From JAKQDH01 sp029558835 (GTDB lineage: Bacteria; Planctomycetota; Phycisphaerae; UBA1845): a DNA stretch of 64,000 nt. Location: the NCBI GenBank assembly GCA_035356615.1, contig DAOQSN010000026.1, positions 1 to 64,000 on the forward strand. The letters run 5' to 3'. The notes beneath the pieces are model-generated. The model was given only the letters and a program-made list of their open reading frames with translations. It did not search any database and was not told where the DNA came from. A program made the translations under genes and the position numbers. Positions 51,145-59,227 of the stretch are shown here, in pieces (position 1 is the first letter of the stretch; every line of letters starts with the position of its first letter).

Positions 51145-51690
51145 TCACATGCGCGGCAGGCGTTCGAGGGCTTGGATCGCTTCCTTCCGGTGGACGTATT
51201 GGTGGTCCAGGTGCAGGACGCGTTCCCAGGCCTGGCGAGCAACCGGGAAGCGACCCATGAGCGTCATCAGGCGTGCCCAGCCCACCCACAGCCCCATGTC
51301 CTCGTCGTCCACCGCCAGCGCGGTTTGCAGCAGGTCGCAGGCGTCAGCGTAACGCTGCTGGGCGATGGCCGTGGCGGCCGCGTCGGTCAGCACCTGGAGT
51401 TGCTCTTCCACTTCCCCCGGCACTACCCGACGCAGGCGGACCAGCATCCCCACCTGTGCTGCCACCCACACCACGCCGGCTGCGGTTGCAGCACCCGCCG
51501 CGAGTGCGGGCGGCACGTCGTCGGGAATCACCAGCAGACCCCAGAGGCCGACCTGACTTGTCAGGACGAACATCGCGGCCAGCGCCAGCCCGAGTCGTTC
51601 CCGGCGCAACACGATCAGCCCCACTCCGGGGGCGAGCAGATTCGCGGCCAGCGCCGCGCCGTGCCGGATATGCATCGGGCCGTCGCGCAT
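51145..51690 (-). CDS. Membrane protein with TPR-like C-terminus
   Basis: A 181-residue protein. Two to three hydrophobic helices at about 10-30, 35-57 and 63-82 precede a helical C-terminus with one or two TPR-like units (QRYADACDLLQTALAVDDED, GRFPVARQAWERVLHLD). Short families of this kind are frequent in planctomycetes; function unknown. GGCGGAGACCGA precedes the ATG at 51690. Convergent with the NPCBM-like gene at a 62-nt distance. Confidence 0.68.
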   Translation of the reverse strand: MRDGPMHIRHGAALAANLLAPGVGLIVLRRERLGLALAAMFVLTSQVGLWGLLVIPDDVPPALAAGAATAAGVVWVAAQVGMLVRLRRVVPGEVEEQLQVLTDAAATAIAQQRYADACDLLQTALAVDDEDMGLWVGWARLMTLMGRFPVARQAWERVLHLDHQYVHRKEAIQALERLPRM

Positions 51691-51801
51691 TCGGTCTCCG
51701 CCGACCAGAGATCGATACCCACTCGTGCAGTCCGAGGCGAGAGTATTACCACGCCCCGAGTCCGAGCGAAACAGAGCCCGAGCGGAAACGGGGGGGAAGA
51801 A

Positions 51802-51829
51802 GGCAAGAGGCAAGGGGCAAGAGGCAAGA
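51802..51829 (+). repeat. 7-bp tandem repeat GGCAAGA
   Basis: Four units GGCAAGA/GGCAAGG/GGCAAGA/GGCAAGA. Confidence 0.8.
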
Positions 51830-51922
51830 GCGGAATAGGCGTTGCACACCGGGAATTGCGAAGCGCGAGTGGGGAATAGCGAATGTAAGAGGGGCGGGGA
51901 ACCGAGACCTTGCGCGGGAGCC

Positions 51923-51962
51923 GGTTGAAGAAGTAGCGTTGGCCCCCTGTGGCGGACGTAAG
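51923..51962 (+). repeat. R4 hairpin repeat, copy 3 (diverged)
   Basis: GGTTGAAGAAGTAGCGTTGG, CCCCCTGTGGCGGACGTA. It keeps the TTGAAGA-GTAGCG flank of copy 1. Confidence 0.6.
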
Positions 51963-52106
51963 GGGCCTCGAACCCACCGGTTTTCAGGGCATCAACGGCC
52001 GCCCGACGAAATCGAGTTCGAGCGGCACCGGGCGAACCAGGCGCAGCGGATGAGGTGGCGTCGGCCGCGCTGCGGGCGGCAGGGTTGTCGCCCGGGGCGT
52101 GGTCAA

Positions 52107-52288
52107 CGACTACGTCGCCCGCGGGGGGGGGTATGTGTTTAGCGTCTTTGGCATTGTGGGTGCCATGCTTTCCCGCGACCGCGGTCGCGGGTAAGCATGC
52201 CTCTGCCTGCCGTAGCACATGCCCACCCCCGCCTGCGGCGGGTGAGGGCATGGCACCCGCGCTAAACGCGTACGGGGCGCAACGCTAC
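52107..52288 (+). repeat. R4 variant, split by R3
   Basis: ACTACGTCGCCCGCGGGGG before 52131 and GGGGCGCAACGCTAC after 52273 join into the R4 variant seen at 41543-41570 when R3 is removed. Confidence 0.7.
52131..52273 (+). repeat. R3 element, copy 2, with best-preserved terminal inverted repeats
   Basis: 143 bp beginning GTATGTGTTTAGCG and ending CGCTAAACGCGTAC: the ends are inverted repeats matching at 12 of 14 positions. Inside are a CCCGCGACCGCGGTCGCGGG hairpin and a CACCCCCGCCTGCGGCGGGT hairpin. Confidence 0.85.
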
Positions 52289-52389
52289 AAGGCGGAGCGA
52301 CGCCACGAGCGGGGCGACGGTGCGAGTAGCGGCTGTGCCTCGCCGTCCGGCCGGCTTGCGTTCGCCGGAGGCGGGTTGATAATGCCGCC

Positions 52390-52977
52390 ATGAGACCCCT
52401 TGTGTCACCACAGGTTTACGGCGTTGTCTTGGCGGTGTTGTGCCTGGTGCCGGTGGGTTGCGCCACGCCGCGACCTTCCGCGGTGAGTTTCGGAGTGGTG
52501 GAAGTGCCCAGCCGTGACCGGGCGGAAGTCTTCGACGCGGCCGAGGCCACGCTGCTGCGCCTGGGGTACCGCATCGACCAGCGCGATGCCCGAGCCGGGA
52601 CTCTCTCGACTTATCCCGAACGCCTCAGCGCCGCGGAGGTTCCGGCCGGTCTGGCGGGCAGTCGGCGTACCACGCGGCCGCGACGCCAGCTTGCCCAGGT
52701 CCAGGTGCGGCCCACCGGGTCGGGGGCAACGGTGTACTGCAAGGTACTCGTCCAGGAGCTGGGCACCCCGGCCTACCAGATGCTCGCGCGGGACGCAGCC
52801 GGGACGGACGTGCCGTCGGAGACCGCCATCGATCGCGACGCCGCCCTCAACGAGGAGCAGAGCACGGTCTGGGCGGTGACGGGTCGGGACAAGGTCCAGG
52901 AACGCCGGATTCTGACGGCCATCGCAGAGCTGTTCCCTCCGGCGCCGGCCGCTACGTCCGCTCCACCGGGCTCGTAG
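52390..52977 (+). CDS. Lipoprotein, unknown
   Basis: A 195-residue protein. Signal peptide with lipobox VPVGC (Cys24), then a mature part with a short alpha/beta domain (RAEVFDAAEATLLRLGYRID, DARAGTLSTYPERLSA), reminiscent of periplasmic lipoproteins that resemble LptE-like folds, but no motif supports that. No ribosome binding site is obvious. Family unknown. Confidence 0.6.
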   Translation: MRPLVSPQVYGVVLAVLCLVPVGCATPRPSAVSFGVVEVPSRDRAEVFDAAEATLLRLGYRIDQRDARAGTLSTYPERLSAAEVPAGLAGSRRTTRPRRQLAQVQVRPTGSGATVYCKVLVQELGTPAYQMLARDAAGTDVPSETAIDRDAALNEEQSTVWAVTGRDKVQERRILTAIAELFPPAPAATSAPPGS

Positions 52978-53310
52978 GTCGTCCCCCCAGCCCGTCGGCC
53001 TCCCGGGCGGGCCCGGCGTCACCCGGTGACTGCGAAGATCATTTCGTCCGGCTTGTCGTCCGCCGGCCGGGGTCGATCGTCCTTCGGAATGGAAACCTGA
53101 CAAGGGGACACGGGTGGGTGGCATGCCCAAGCCCGCCTCAAGCGGGTGCCGGCATGCTCTCCTGCGAAGAAGAGCGAACCGCAAACCCCAGCAGCATGGC
53201 GGCGCTGCGCTTGGCCATGCCACCCCGTCCGGCCGCCGGGCTTTCCCGGGGGGTGGGTCCGTTCAGACGAGCAACGACGATCCGACAGGACAAGCACAGG
53301 AGAAACGAAG
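52978..53310. other. Intergenic region carrying R1 copy G
   Basis: 333 bases; the central 110 are the near-complete R1 element. The rest holds no gene. Confidence 0.6.
53116..53225 (+). repeat. R1 element, copy G (near complete)
   Basis: 110 bp with GGGTGGCATGCCCAAGCC at the left and GCATGGCGGCGCTGCGCTTG, GCCATGCCACCC at the right. Structure identical to copy D. Confidence 0.88.
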
Positions 53311-54399
53311 ATGACGCACGTACGGCTGGGTGGAGGTCTGGTCGTGATGGCGGCCGCGCTGGCGGCCGCAACGGGCTGTTTGCACCGGGCGGAGAAGATC
53401 ACCATTGGCCGGGATGGCCGGGTAACCATCGAGGTCGAATACAAGGGAGACCCGGGCGATTTCACTGGTCCCGACGCGCTGCCCAGCAAGGAGAGCGACT
53501 GGGACGTCACCCGTACGGAGAAAGCCAAGGGCCCGGAGCCCGCGCAGCCCGAGGAGGGCAAACCGGCGAAGGGGGTCCCCCAGACGGAGGTTGAGCTGAC
53601 CGCCACGCGCGGGTTTCCGCCTGGGGCGGAGCTGCCGCGCACGTTTGCGGCTCCCACGGACCCGGACCGCGATCTGTATCTGGACTTCCCGACCACTCTG
53701 AAGATTGAGGAGCGCCCGGACGGCACCTACTATCATTTCCGACGGGTGTATTCGCCGCGGCGCTGGGCGTACGCCAACTTCTGGAAAGAGGCCATCTTCG
53801 ACGAAGACATGCAGAAACTCGCCGCGAAGGACCCCAAGGAGCTTAAGCGCAACGATCGGATCAGGGTGCTGAAGGCCTTCGCGGAAGTCGAGGCACGCAA
53901 GCAGGTCGAGTTCTTGCGCGAGGCGCTGGCGCAGTGCGACCCGCAGCTTGCCGCCGACCGTTTCCTGCGGGTGCGGCGTGCCCTGCTCGACGTGTACGAG
54001 CGGATCGACTGGGACAAGGTCCTGCCGCCCGAGCTCCTGACCCAGGACGAGGAGGAGCGCGACAAGCAGCTTCAGCAGGAGGCGGAGCGCCTCATTGCCG
54101 AGGGGCACGCGGAGGCGGTCAAGTCGCTGCGCATGCACGCCGGCTACGAGGATGCCCAAGTGGCCGCCTTCGAGAAGGCTTACGCCCGCGCCCAGCGCTA
54201 CTACCAGATTACCGAGAGTCACGACGGGCACGTCTTCGGACTGGCCATCATCATGCCCGGGGAGGTCGTCGCTCACAACGCGGACGAGGTTGAGCAGGAC
54301 GGGACACCGACCTGGAGCTTCGGTGGGGTCGCCTTCCGCGACCGCCCGCACGAGATCATGATCACGTCGCGCGTACCGCGGGAGAAAGAGGGCAAGTAA
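53311..54399 (+). CDS. Lipoprotein, unknown helical/charged protein
   Basis: A 362-residue protein. Signal peptide and lipobox ATGC (Cys23); a Pro/Glu-rich linker (about 60-95) leads to a charged body with helical segments (NDRIRVLKAFAEVEARKQVE, EERDKQLQQEAERLIAEGHA). It contains Lys/Glu-rich runs but no named domain. GGAGAAACGAAG precedes the ATG. It precedes the sigma/anti-sigma pair by 171 nt; a functional link is possible. Confidence 0.62.
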   Translation: MTHVRLGGGLVVMAAALAAATGCLHRAEKITIGRDGRVTIEVEYKGDPGDFTGPDALPSKESDWDVTRTEKAKGPEPAQPEEGKPAKGVPQTEVELTATRGFPPGAELPRTFAAPTDPDRDLYLDFPTTLKIEERPDGTYYHFRRVYSPRRWAYANFWKEAIFDEDMQKLAAKDPKELKRNDRIRVLKAFAEVEARKQVEFLREALAQCDPQLAADRFLRVRRALLDVYERIDWDKVLPPELLTQDEEERDKQLQQEAERLIAEGHAEAVKSLRMHAGYEDAQVAAFEKAYARAQRYYQITESHDGHVFGLAIIMPGEVVAHNADEVEQDGTPTWSFGGVAFRDRPHEIMITSRVPREKEGK

Positions 54400-54479
54400 C
54401 GGCGCGAGCAGCGCCGGCGGTGACTGCGAGTGCGAGGGGCGGCGCGCCCGGGCGGGCGCGCCGCCATGCACAGTGCCGG

Positions 54480-54515
54480 GTGGAATGCAGAATGACGAAG
54501 GCGGAATGCAGAAAC
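54480..54515 (+). repeat. GGAATGCAGAA direct repeat
   Basis: GGAATGCAGAATGACGAAGG, CGGAATGCAGAAACGCG: two units about 22 bp apart in the gap before the sigma factor. Confidence 0.5.
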
Positions 54516-54570
54516 GCGAACGGCATCCTGACTGTGCAGGGCGGGGCACTGAAATCGGCAGAGTACTGAC

Positions 54571-55110
54571 ATGACGTTCAGCGGCGCCACTTCGTCACCC
54601 GGTTTCGAGGCCTACATCCACGACGTGTACGGGTGGGCGTATCGGGTGCTGGGCCACCACCACGACGCCCTGGACGTCGTGCAGGACGTGTTTCTGAAGT
54701 GGAACCGGCAATGCGCGGCTGACTTGCCGGAGCAGCCGCGCGGGTGGTTGCGGCGGGTGACGCTGAATCGCGCCCTGGACGTGCGGCGAGCACAGCAGGT
54801 CCGGACCGCCGCGCAACGAGCGCAGGTGCCCACCGACGCGGGACGGGAGCCGCGTTTGGCGATGACGAACCCGGCGGAGGCCGAGGAAAGTCAACGGGCG
54901 CTCCGCGACCGGCTGACGGGCGCGCTGGCGGAACTCAGCGACATGCAGCGCAGCGTCCTGGTCGCCAAGGTGTATGACAATCTGACTTTCGCAGAATTGG
55001 CGGAGGAGATGGGCGTGGCCGTCTCCACCGTGAAGACCCACTATGTGCGGGCGGTCCAGGCCGTGCGCGACCGGCTGACCACCGGCGGGGTGGACGAGGT
55101 GCTGCCATGA
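54571..55110 (+). CDS. ECF-type RNA polymerase sigma factor
   Basis: A 179-residue sigma-70-family regulator of the ECF kind. Region 2 includes VYGWAYRVLGHHHDALDVVQ, region 4 the helix-turn-helix TFAELAEEMGVAVSTVKTHY followed by AVQAVRDRL. It would recruit RNA polymerase to a specific set of promoters. Its last bases overlap the anti-sigma gene by 4 nt (ATGA), the classic coupled arrangement. Confidence 0.9.
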   Translation: MTFSGATSSPGFEAYIHDVYGWAYRVLGHHHDALDVVQDVFLKWNRQCAADLPEQPRGWLRRVTLNRALDVRRAQQVRTAAQRAQVPTDAGREPRLAMTNPAEAEESQRALRDRLTGALAELSDMQRSVLVAKVYDNLTFAELAEEMGVAVSTVKTHYVRAVQAVRDRLTTGGVDEVLP

Positions 55111-55634
55111 ACTGTGATGAATTCAGACTGCTGCTGGCGGAAGCGTGGGGCGGGGAGCTGGCCGGGCCGGCACGCGCGGAATTCGAGGCACACCGACAGG
55201 CGTGCACCGCATGCGGGCGCGAGTATGACTCCGGTCGGGCGACGCTGGATGTCTTGCGGGAGCTCTCCGGTCCGCGTGCGGTGCGGCTGCGCCGCGAGGG
55301 GGCACGACTGGTGTTCGAGGACGTCGCCGGCGTTGCCGCACCGGTGGGGGGCCGGCGGCCGCGTTGGGCGTCGGTCTCGCGGTATGCGGCCGGTCTGCTG
55401 CTGGCGTTTGTCGGCGGGTACGGGCTGCACGCCGGCCTGATGCTCAGCAGCGCCGGCCCCGTGTCATCGGCACCCGCAGAGGTGGGCGCGGCTCCATCCC
55501 CGCGGTTGGACGCGACGTTCGAGGCGGCCCTGGCCCGCGCGCACTACCGGAACCCCACCGCGTCCGGGTTGGCCAAGTGTGTGACCGCGCTGGCGGCCGT
55601 GGGGCGCGCGGGCTCAGGGGTCGCCCCGCAGTGA
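55107..55634 (+). CDS. Anti-sigma factor, zinc-finger type, membrane-anchored
   Basis: A 175-residue protein with an N-terminal zf-HC2-like domain (the HRQACTAC His-Cys-Cys cluster, residues 28-36), one transmembrane helix at about 91-109 and a small extracytoplasmic part. It would keep the cognate sigma factor inactive until an extracytoplasmic signal arrives. Overlaps the sigma gene by 4 nt. Confidence 0.85.
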   Translation: MNCDEFRLLLAEAWGGELAGPARAEFEAHRQACTACGREYDSGRATLDVLRELSGPRAVRLRREGARLVFEDVAGVAAPVGGRRPRWASVSRYAAGLLLAFVGGYGLHAGLMLSSAGPVSSAPAEVGAAPSPRLDATFEAALARAHYRNPTASGLAKCVTALAAVGRAGSGVAPQ

Positions 55635-55676
55635 CGCGGCGCGCCGGGATTCCTCTGCTGCTTGTGCGCAGATGGG

Positions 55677-58643
55677 TCAGGGGTGGTCAAGCTTGAAGAT
55701 GGCCCCGTGGCGGGTCCGCCCGTCAAGCTGCACCAGGGCCGGGGTCCGCAGCCGCACGTGCCGCAGGTAGCGGGTCTCGCCGGCCGCCGGTTGCGCCGCC
55801 AGCCAGGTCCAGTCAATGAACCCCTCCTGCGCCGCCGGGTTGACGGCCAGGTAACCCACCCGCAGCGAGATGAGGTTCTGGAAGAAGTGCGCCCCCTGTG
55901 AGGATGCCACGAGGAAATCGCCCAGCGTCGTCTCCACGATGACCTTGGCGGAACTGATCTGTTCCCAGGTGACGGGAATCCCCAGCCAGCGGTCGGCCGT
56001 GCCCCAGCGGCCCGGACCAATCAGGATGCAATGCCGACCCGCGTCCGCAAGCTGCTGGTTCAACCGACCGATCTCGGCCGCGATGTCCTCCGTCCGGGCG
56101 GAATCAAACCGGTCCGGCGGCACATAGAGGATGTCCGTCAGTCCGCGGATGCGACCGTTGCCCAGCGTCTTGGGGCTGAAGCAGACGGCGCGCTGGGGCT
56201 CCACGCCCCTCAGCGGCGTGTATTCGAGTTCCTCGTCGGACAGGATCGGCCGGATCTGGAGGCAGCCGAAGGTCTTGGGCTCCGTGTTTAAGTCCACGGC
56301 GAACTCGATTTCAATCGGGCAGGCCATCGCCTCACGCCCGACGTCCAGCAGGACGCGCAGGATGTCCGCCAGGGGGAACACGTCGTGTTTCAGCACGTGC
56401 GCGAAGGTGACCAGGCGCGGTCCGGGCTGATTTAACCCGTCGTAGACCACGTCGTTCTCGGACGAATACACCGACCCCAGCGGGGCCAGCGTTCCCTGCC
56501 GCTCGGCCGCGTCGAGGCCCAGGCTGACCAGGTGCACGTCCGCGTGTGCCCGTGGAAACATGCCCGAGCGCGTCAGGTCGAGGGCAAAGAACTCCCGCTG
56601 GGCGTTGGCGAGCGTTTCCTCCGTCGTTGCAAACTGCGGCAGCACGTGCGGGTGCGCCGGCGAAAACATCAGACACCGCCCGCCTTCCACCACGATCTTG
56701 CCCAGCCCGAGCGCCACGCAGGCCACGCCCTCCTCCGGCAGCATCCGGGCCGTCGGGTAGAAGTTGTACGAGCGGGCCACGCCGGAGAAGGTCGGATAGA
56801 AGTGGTCCTCGTGGCGGCTGCCCACCAGCTCCTGCACGACCACGGCCATGCCCTCCTCCTCGATGTGGTGCCCGGTGGCCTCCACGTAGCGTTTCGCCTC
56901 GCGGAAGAACGCGGAGGCGTAGACGAGCTTCACCGCGTCGCAGAGCTGCCCGAAGCGCACCTTCAGTTCGCGGTGGTTGTTGGGGATGATGTGGGTGGCG
57001 TAGATGCCGGCGAACGGCTGATCGAGCGAATCCTCCAACAGCGAGCTGGAGCGCACCGCCAGCGGGCACCGCACCAGGCCGAGAAACGCCTTCAGGTCTC
57101 GCCGCACGCTCGCCGGCAGTGGGGCCCGCACGAACGCCTCGGCGATCTTCGCGTCCTCCACGTCCTGCGCCGCCAGGGCCCGCAGCCCGTTCTCATCCAG
57201 AAACTCCTCCAGCACGTCGGTGCCCAGCACGGCGCTGCGCGGCACCAGAACGCGGACGCCCGGAAAACGCTGCCCCAACCGGTGCCGCCGCAGGAGGGCA
57301 TTGAAGAACGCCAGCCCGCGACCCTTCCCCCCGAGCGAGCCAGCGCCGATGCGCACGAACGTTGTGGCGGCGTCGAACTGCGCCGGCGAGAAGTCCGCGA
57401 TCACGCCGCTGCGGTGCCGTTCGCGCGACTCGCTGATCGTCTTCAACAGGTACTCGCGCACGGCCGACAGGCTGGGAAACTCATCAATCCGCCGCGGCCG
57501 GATGTGGGCGGCCAGCTCGAACTCCGTCCGCGCCATCAGCCAGTTGCTGAAGTGGTTGAGCCGGGCGTGGAAGTCCAGGGCGGGCTCCGGGATGCTCGCC
57601 AGCGCCCCCGTGAAGGAACGCAGGTCGTGCGCCCGGGCGACCTCGGTCCCGTCCGGCAGGCGGAAGACGAAATCCCCGAAACCGAGGTTCTCCAGCAGGA
57701 AATCGCGCATGTCCTGCAACAAGTGCGGCGAGCGCTTGTTGAGGAAGCCCGCCTGAAGCTGGGTCGCCCGGCGGGCATACTGTCCGTCGGAGGATTGCAG
57801 GAGCACCGGCATGTGCGGGGAGCATTCCTTGACCCGCCGGGCGAACTCCAGCCCGGCCTCGTCGGCAAGCTGCCCCTCGCGCGGGAAGCGAATGTCCGAA
57901 ATGACGCCCAGCACGTACTCCTGGTACCGGGTGTACAGCTCCCAGGCTTCCTCGAACGTCTCCGCCAGCAGAATCTTGGGCCTCGCCCGCATCCGCAGCA
58001 GGCGGTGCATGACGTTGATCTCCTCCGCCATCAGCGCCTGCGTGAGCTTCATGATCTCGGTGTAGATCAGCGGCAGGTACGCGGAGTAGAACCGCACCGA
58101 GTTCTCCACCAGGATGATGACCCGCACGTCACCGTGGCGGGTGTCGTGCTCGACGTTGAGCTGGTCCTCGGCGAACTTGATGATGGCCAGCAGGATCCTG
58201 GGATCGCCGTTCCAGACGAAGATGCGGTCCGCCCCCGTCCGCGCCTCGGCCCACGCCTGCCCGCCGGGCTCCAGCGGCTCCAGCGACAGGACCATCACCG
58301 GCAACCCCGGGCGCAGGCGCTTGGCGGAGCGGGCGAACTCCCCCACCTTCCACTGCCCCACCCGCGGCATTACGATCGCCAGGTCGACCGGCTCCCGGCG
58401 GAGCACCTCCAGCGCCTCGCGCTCGGTCGAGGCCCGCCGTACCCGCGGGGCATGGGTCAGGTTGAGGTTCATGTACTCGCTGGTGATCAGTTCGGTGAGC
58501 AGCCCGTCCTCCTCGAGGATGAACGACTCGTACAGGCTGGAGACCACCAGCAGGTCCTCCACCCGATAGGGCATGAGGTTCTGGAACTCGGTGCCGCTGA
58601 GTTCCAAGTCGGCCATCCCTGGATTGCCTGCAACGTCGGGCAT
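55677..58643 (-). CDS. Receiver-like domains fused to a PPDK-type ATP-grasp (PEP/pyruvate-binding) domain
   Basis: 988 residues. The first about 160 have a receiver-like pattern without a phosphoaccepting Asp (LAIVMPRVG); a second receiver-like part (about 175-330) contains GVISDIRFPREG with the Asp. The ATP-grasp of the pyruvate phosphate dikinase N-terminal type spans about 430-800: GAGSLGGKGRGL, VRSSSLLED, VVVQELVG and CLQIRP. The central swivelling phosphohistidine domain and the PEP TIM barrel are absent, so it cannot be a complete PPDK. It probably uses nucleotide in a regulatory way. Start 58643 follows AAGGAGCAGGC; the longer open frame is not supported. Confidence 0.85.
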   Translation of the reverse strand: MPDVAGNPGMADLELSGTEFQNLMPYRVEDLLVVSSLYESFILEEDGLLTELITSEYMNLNLTHAPRVRRASTEREALEVLRREPVDLAIVMPRVGQWKVGEFARSAKRLRPGLPVMVLSLEPLEPGGQAWAEARTGADRIFVWNGDPRILLAIIKFAEDQLNVEHDTRHGDVRVIILVENSVRFYSAYLPLIYTEIMKLTQALMAEEINVMHRLLRMRARPKILLAETFEEAWELYTRYQEYVLGVISDIRFPREGQLADEAGLEFARRVKECSPHMPVLLQSSDGQYARRATQLQAGFLNKRSPHLLQDMRDFLLENLGFGDFVFRLPDGTEVARAHDLRSFTGALASIPEPALDFHARLNHFSNWLMARTEFELAAHIRPRRIDEFPSLSAVREYLLKTISESRERHRSGVIADFSPAQFDAATTFVRIGAGSLGGKGRGLAFFNALLRRHRLGQRFPGVRVLVPRSAVLGTDVLEEFLDENGLRALAAQDVEDAKIAEAFVRAPLPASVRRDLKAFLGLVRCPLAVRSSSLLEDSLDQPFAGIYATHIIPNNHRELKVRFGQLCDAVKLVYASAFFREAKRYVEATGHHIEEEGMAVVVQELVGSRHEDHFYPTFSGVARSYNFYPTARMLPEEGVACVALGLGKIVVEGGRCLMFSPAHPHVLPQFATTEETLANAQREFFALDLTRSGMFPRAHADVHLVSLGLDAAERQGTLAPLGSVYSSENDVVYDGLNQPGPRLVTFAHVLKHDVFPLADILRVLLDVGREAMACPIEIEFAVDLNTEPKTFGCLQIRPILSDEELEYTPLRGVEPQRAVCFSPKTLGNGRIRGLTDILYVPPDRFDSARTEDIAAEIGRLNQQLADAGRHCILIGPGRWGTADRWLGIPVTWEQISSAKVIVETTLGDFLVASSQGAHFFQNLISLRVGYLAVNPAAQEGFIDWTWLAAQPAAGETRYLRHVRLRTPALVQLDGRTRHGAIFKLDHP

Positions 58644-59227
58644 GCCTGCTCCTTGCTGATCCGTTGGCGGCAGCCGCATCACCGCCGCCCGGCGCATCGC
58701 GGCCGACTTCCCTTCGAGCCAACCGCGCCCCGCCTGCGCCGCGCGCCAACCCTGCCCGACGCCCGGCACCTGACGGCGGCCGAACGACGAGCCGATCCGG
58801 CCCATTCAAGCCCGCATGGCAGGTCGTGTCAACAAATCCCCGCCCTCGCAGCCTATCGAAGGGGCAGCGCCGGCCCCCCGTGGCCGACGTAGGAGCCGCA
58901 AAACACAGCGACTCCAGAGGCACCCCCGAAGTGCGGGGAGTTCTGCCACGGAATGCCCTGGCGATGCACCCTGTGCGCGACGGATTCGGCTGCGACAGAG
59001 CGGGCGACGCGTCGCAGCGCTCCGGACAGTTGGCGATGCTTCCGACGAGGTTGGGCTCGGGGGCGACGCGCCGCGCAGCTTGCGGGGGAGACGAAGGCGG
59101 GCTAACGTAAAGGCTCGGCGGTTCGGTGCCGCTCATGTTCAACCGCTGCCGGGGCCTGCACTGCGGCGACAATGCAGCGGGCCCGCGGCACGGCAACGCG
59201 TATCACCTATACGCAAAGGAGCCTCCG
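58644..59227. other. Gene-free stretch between divergent genes
   Basis: About 580 bases separating the fusion protein and the GH16-like gene. It holds one R4 relative (58866-58892). The upstream open extension of the GH16 frame is not supported. Confidence 0.55.
58866..58892 (-). repeat. R4 hairpin repeat, copy 5 (diverged)
   Basis: AGCGCCGGCCCCCCGTGGCC, GACGTAG. Retains the palindromic core and the GACGTAG end. Confidence 0.5.

Larger units (their letters stand above)
51691..52389. other. Gene-free stretch built of repeats
   Basis: About 700 bases: a 7-bp tandem repeat, R4 relatives and an R3 element inserted in an R4 unit, then a short stretch before the lipoprotein gene at 52390. No gene is supported. 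Confidence 0.7.
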
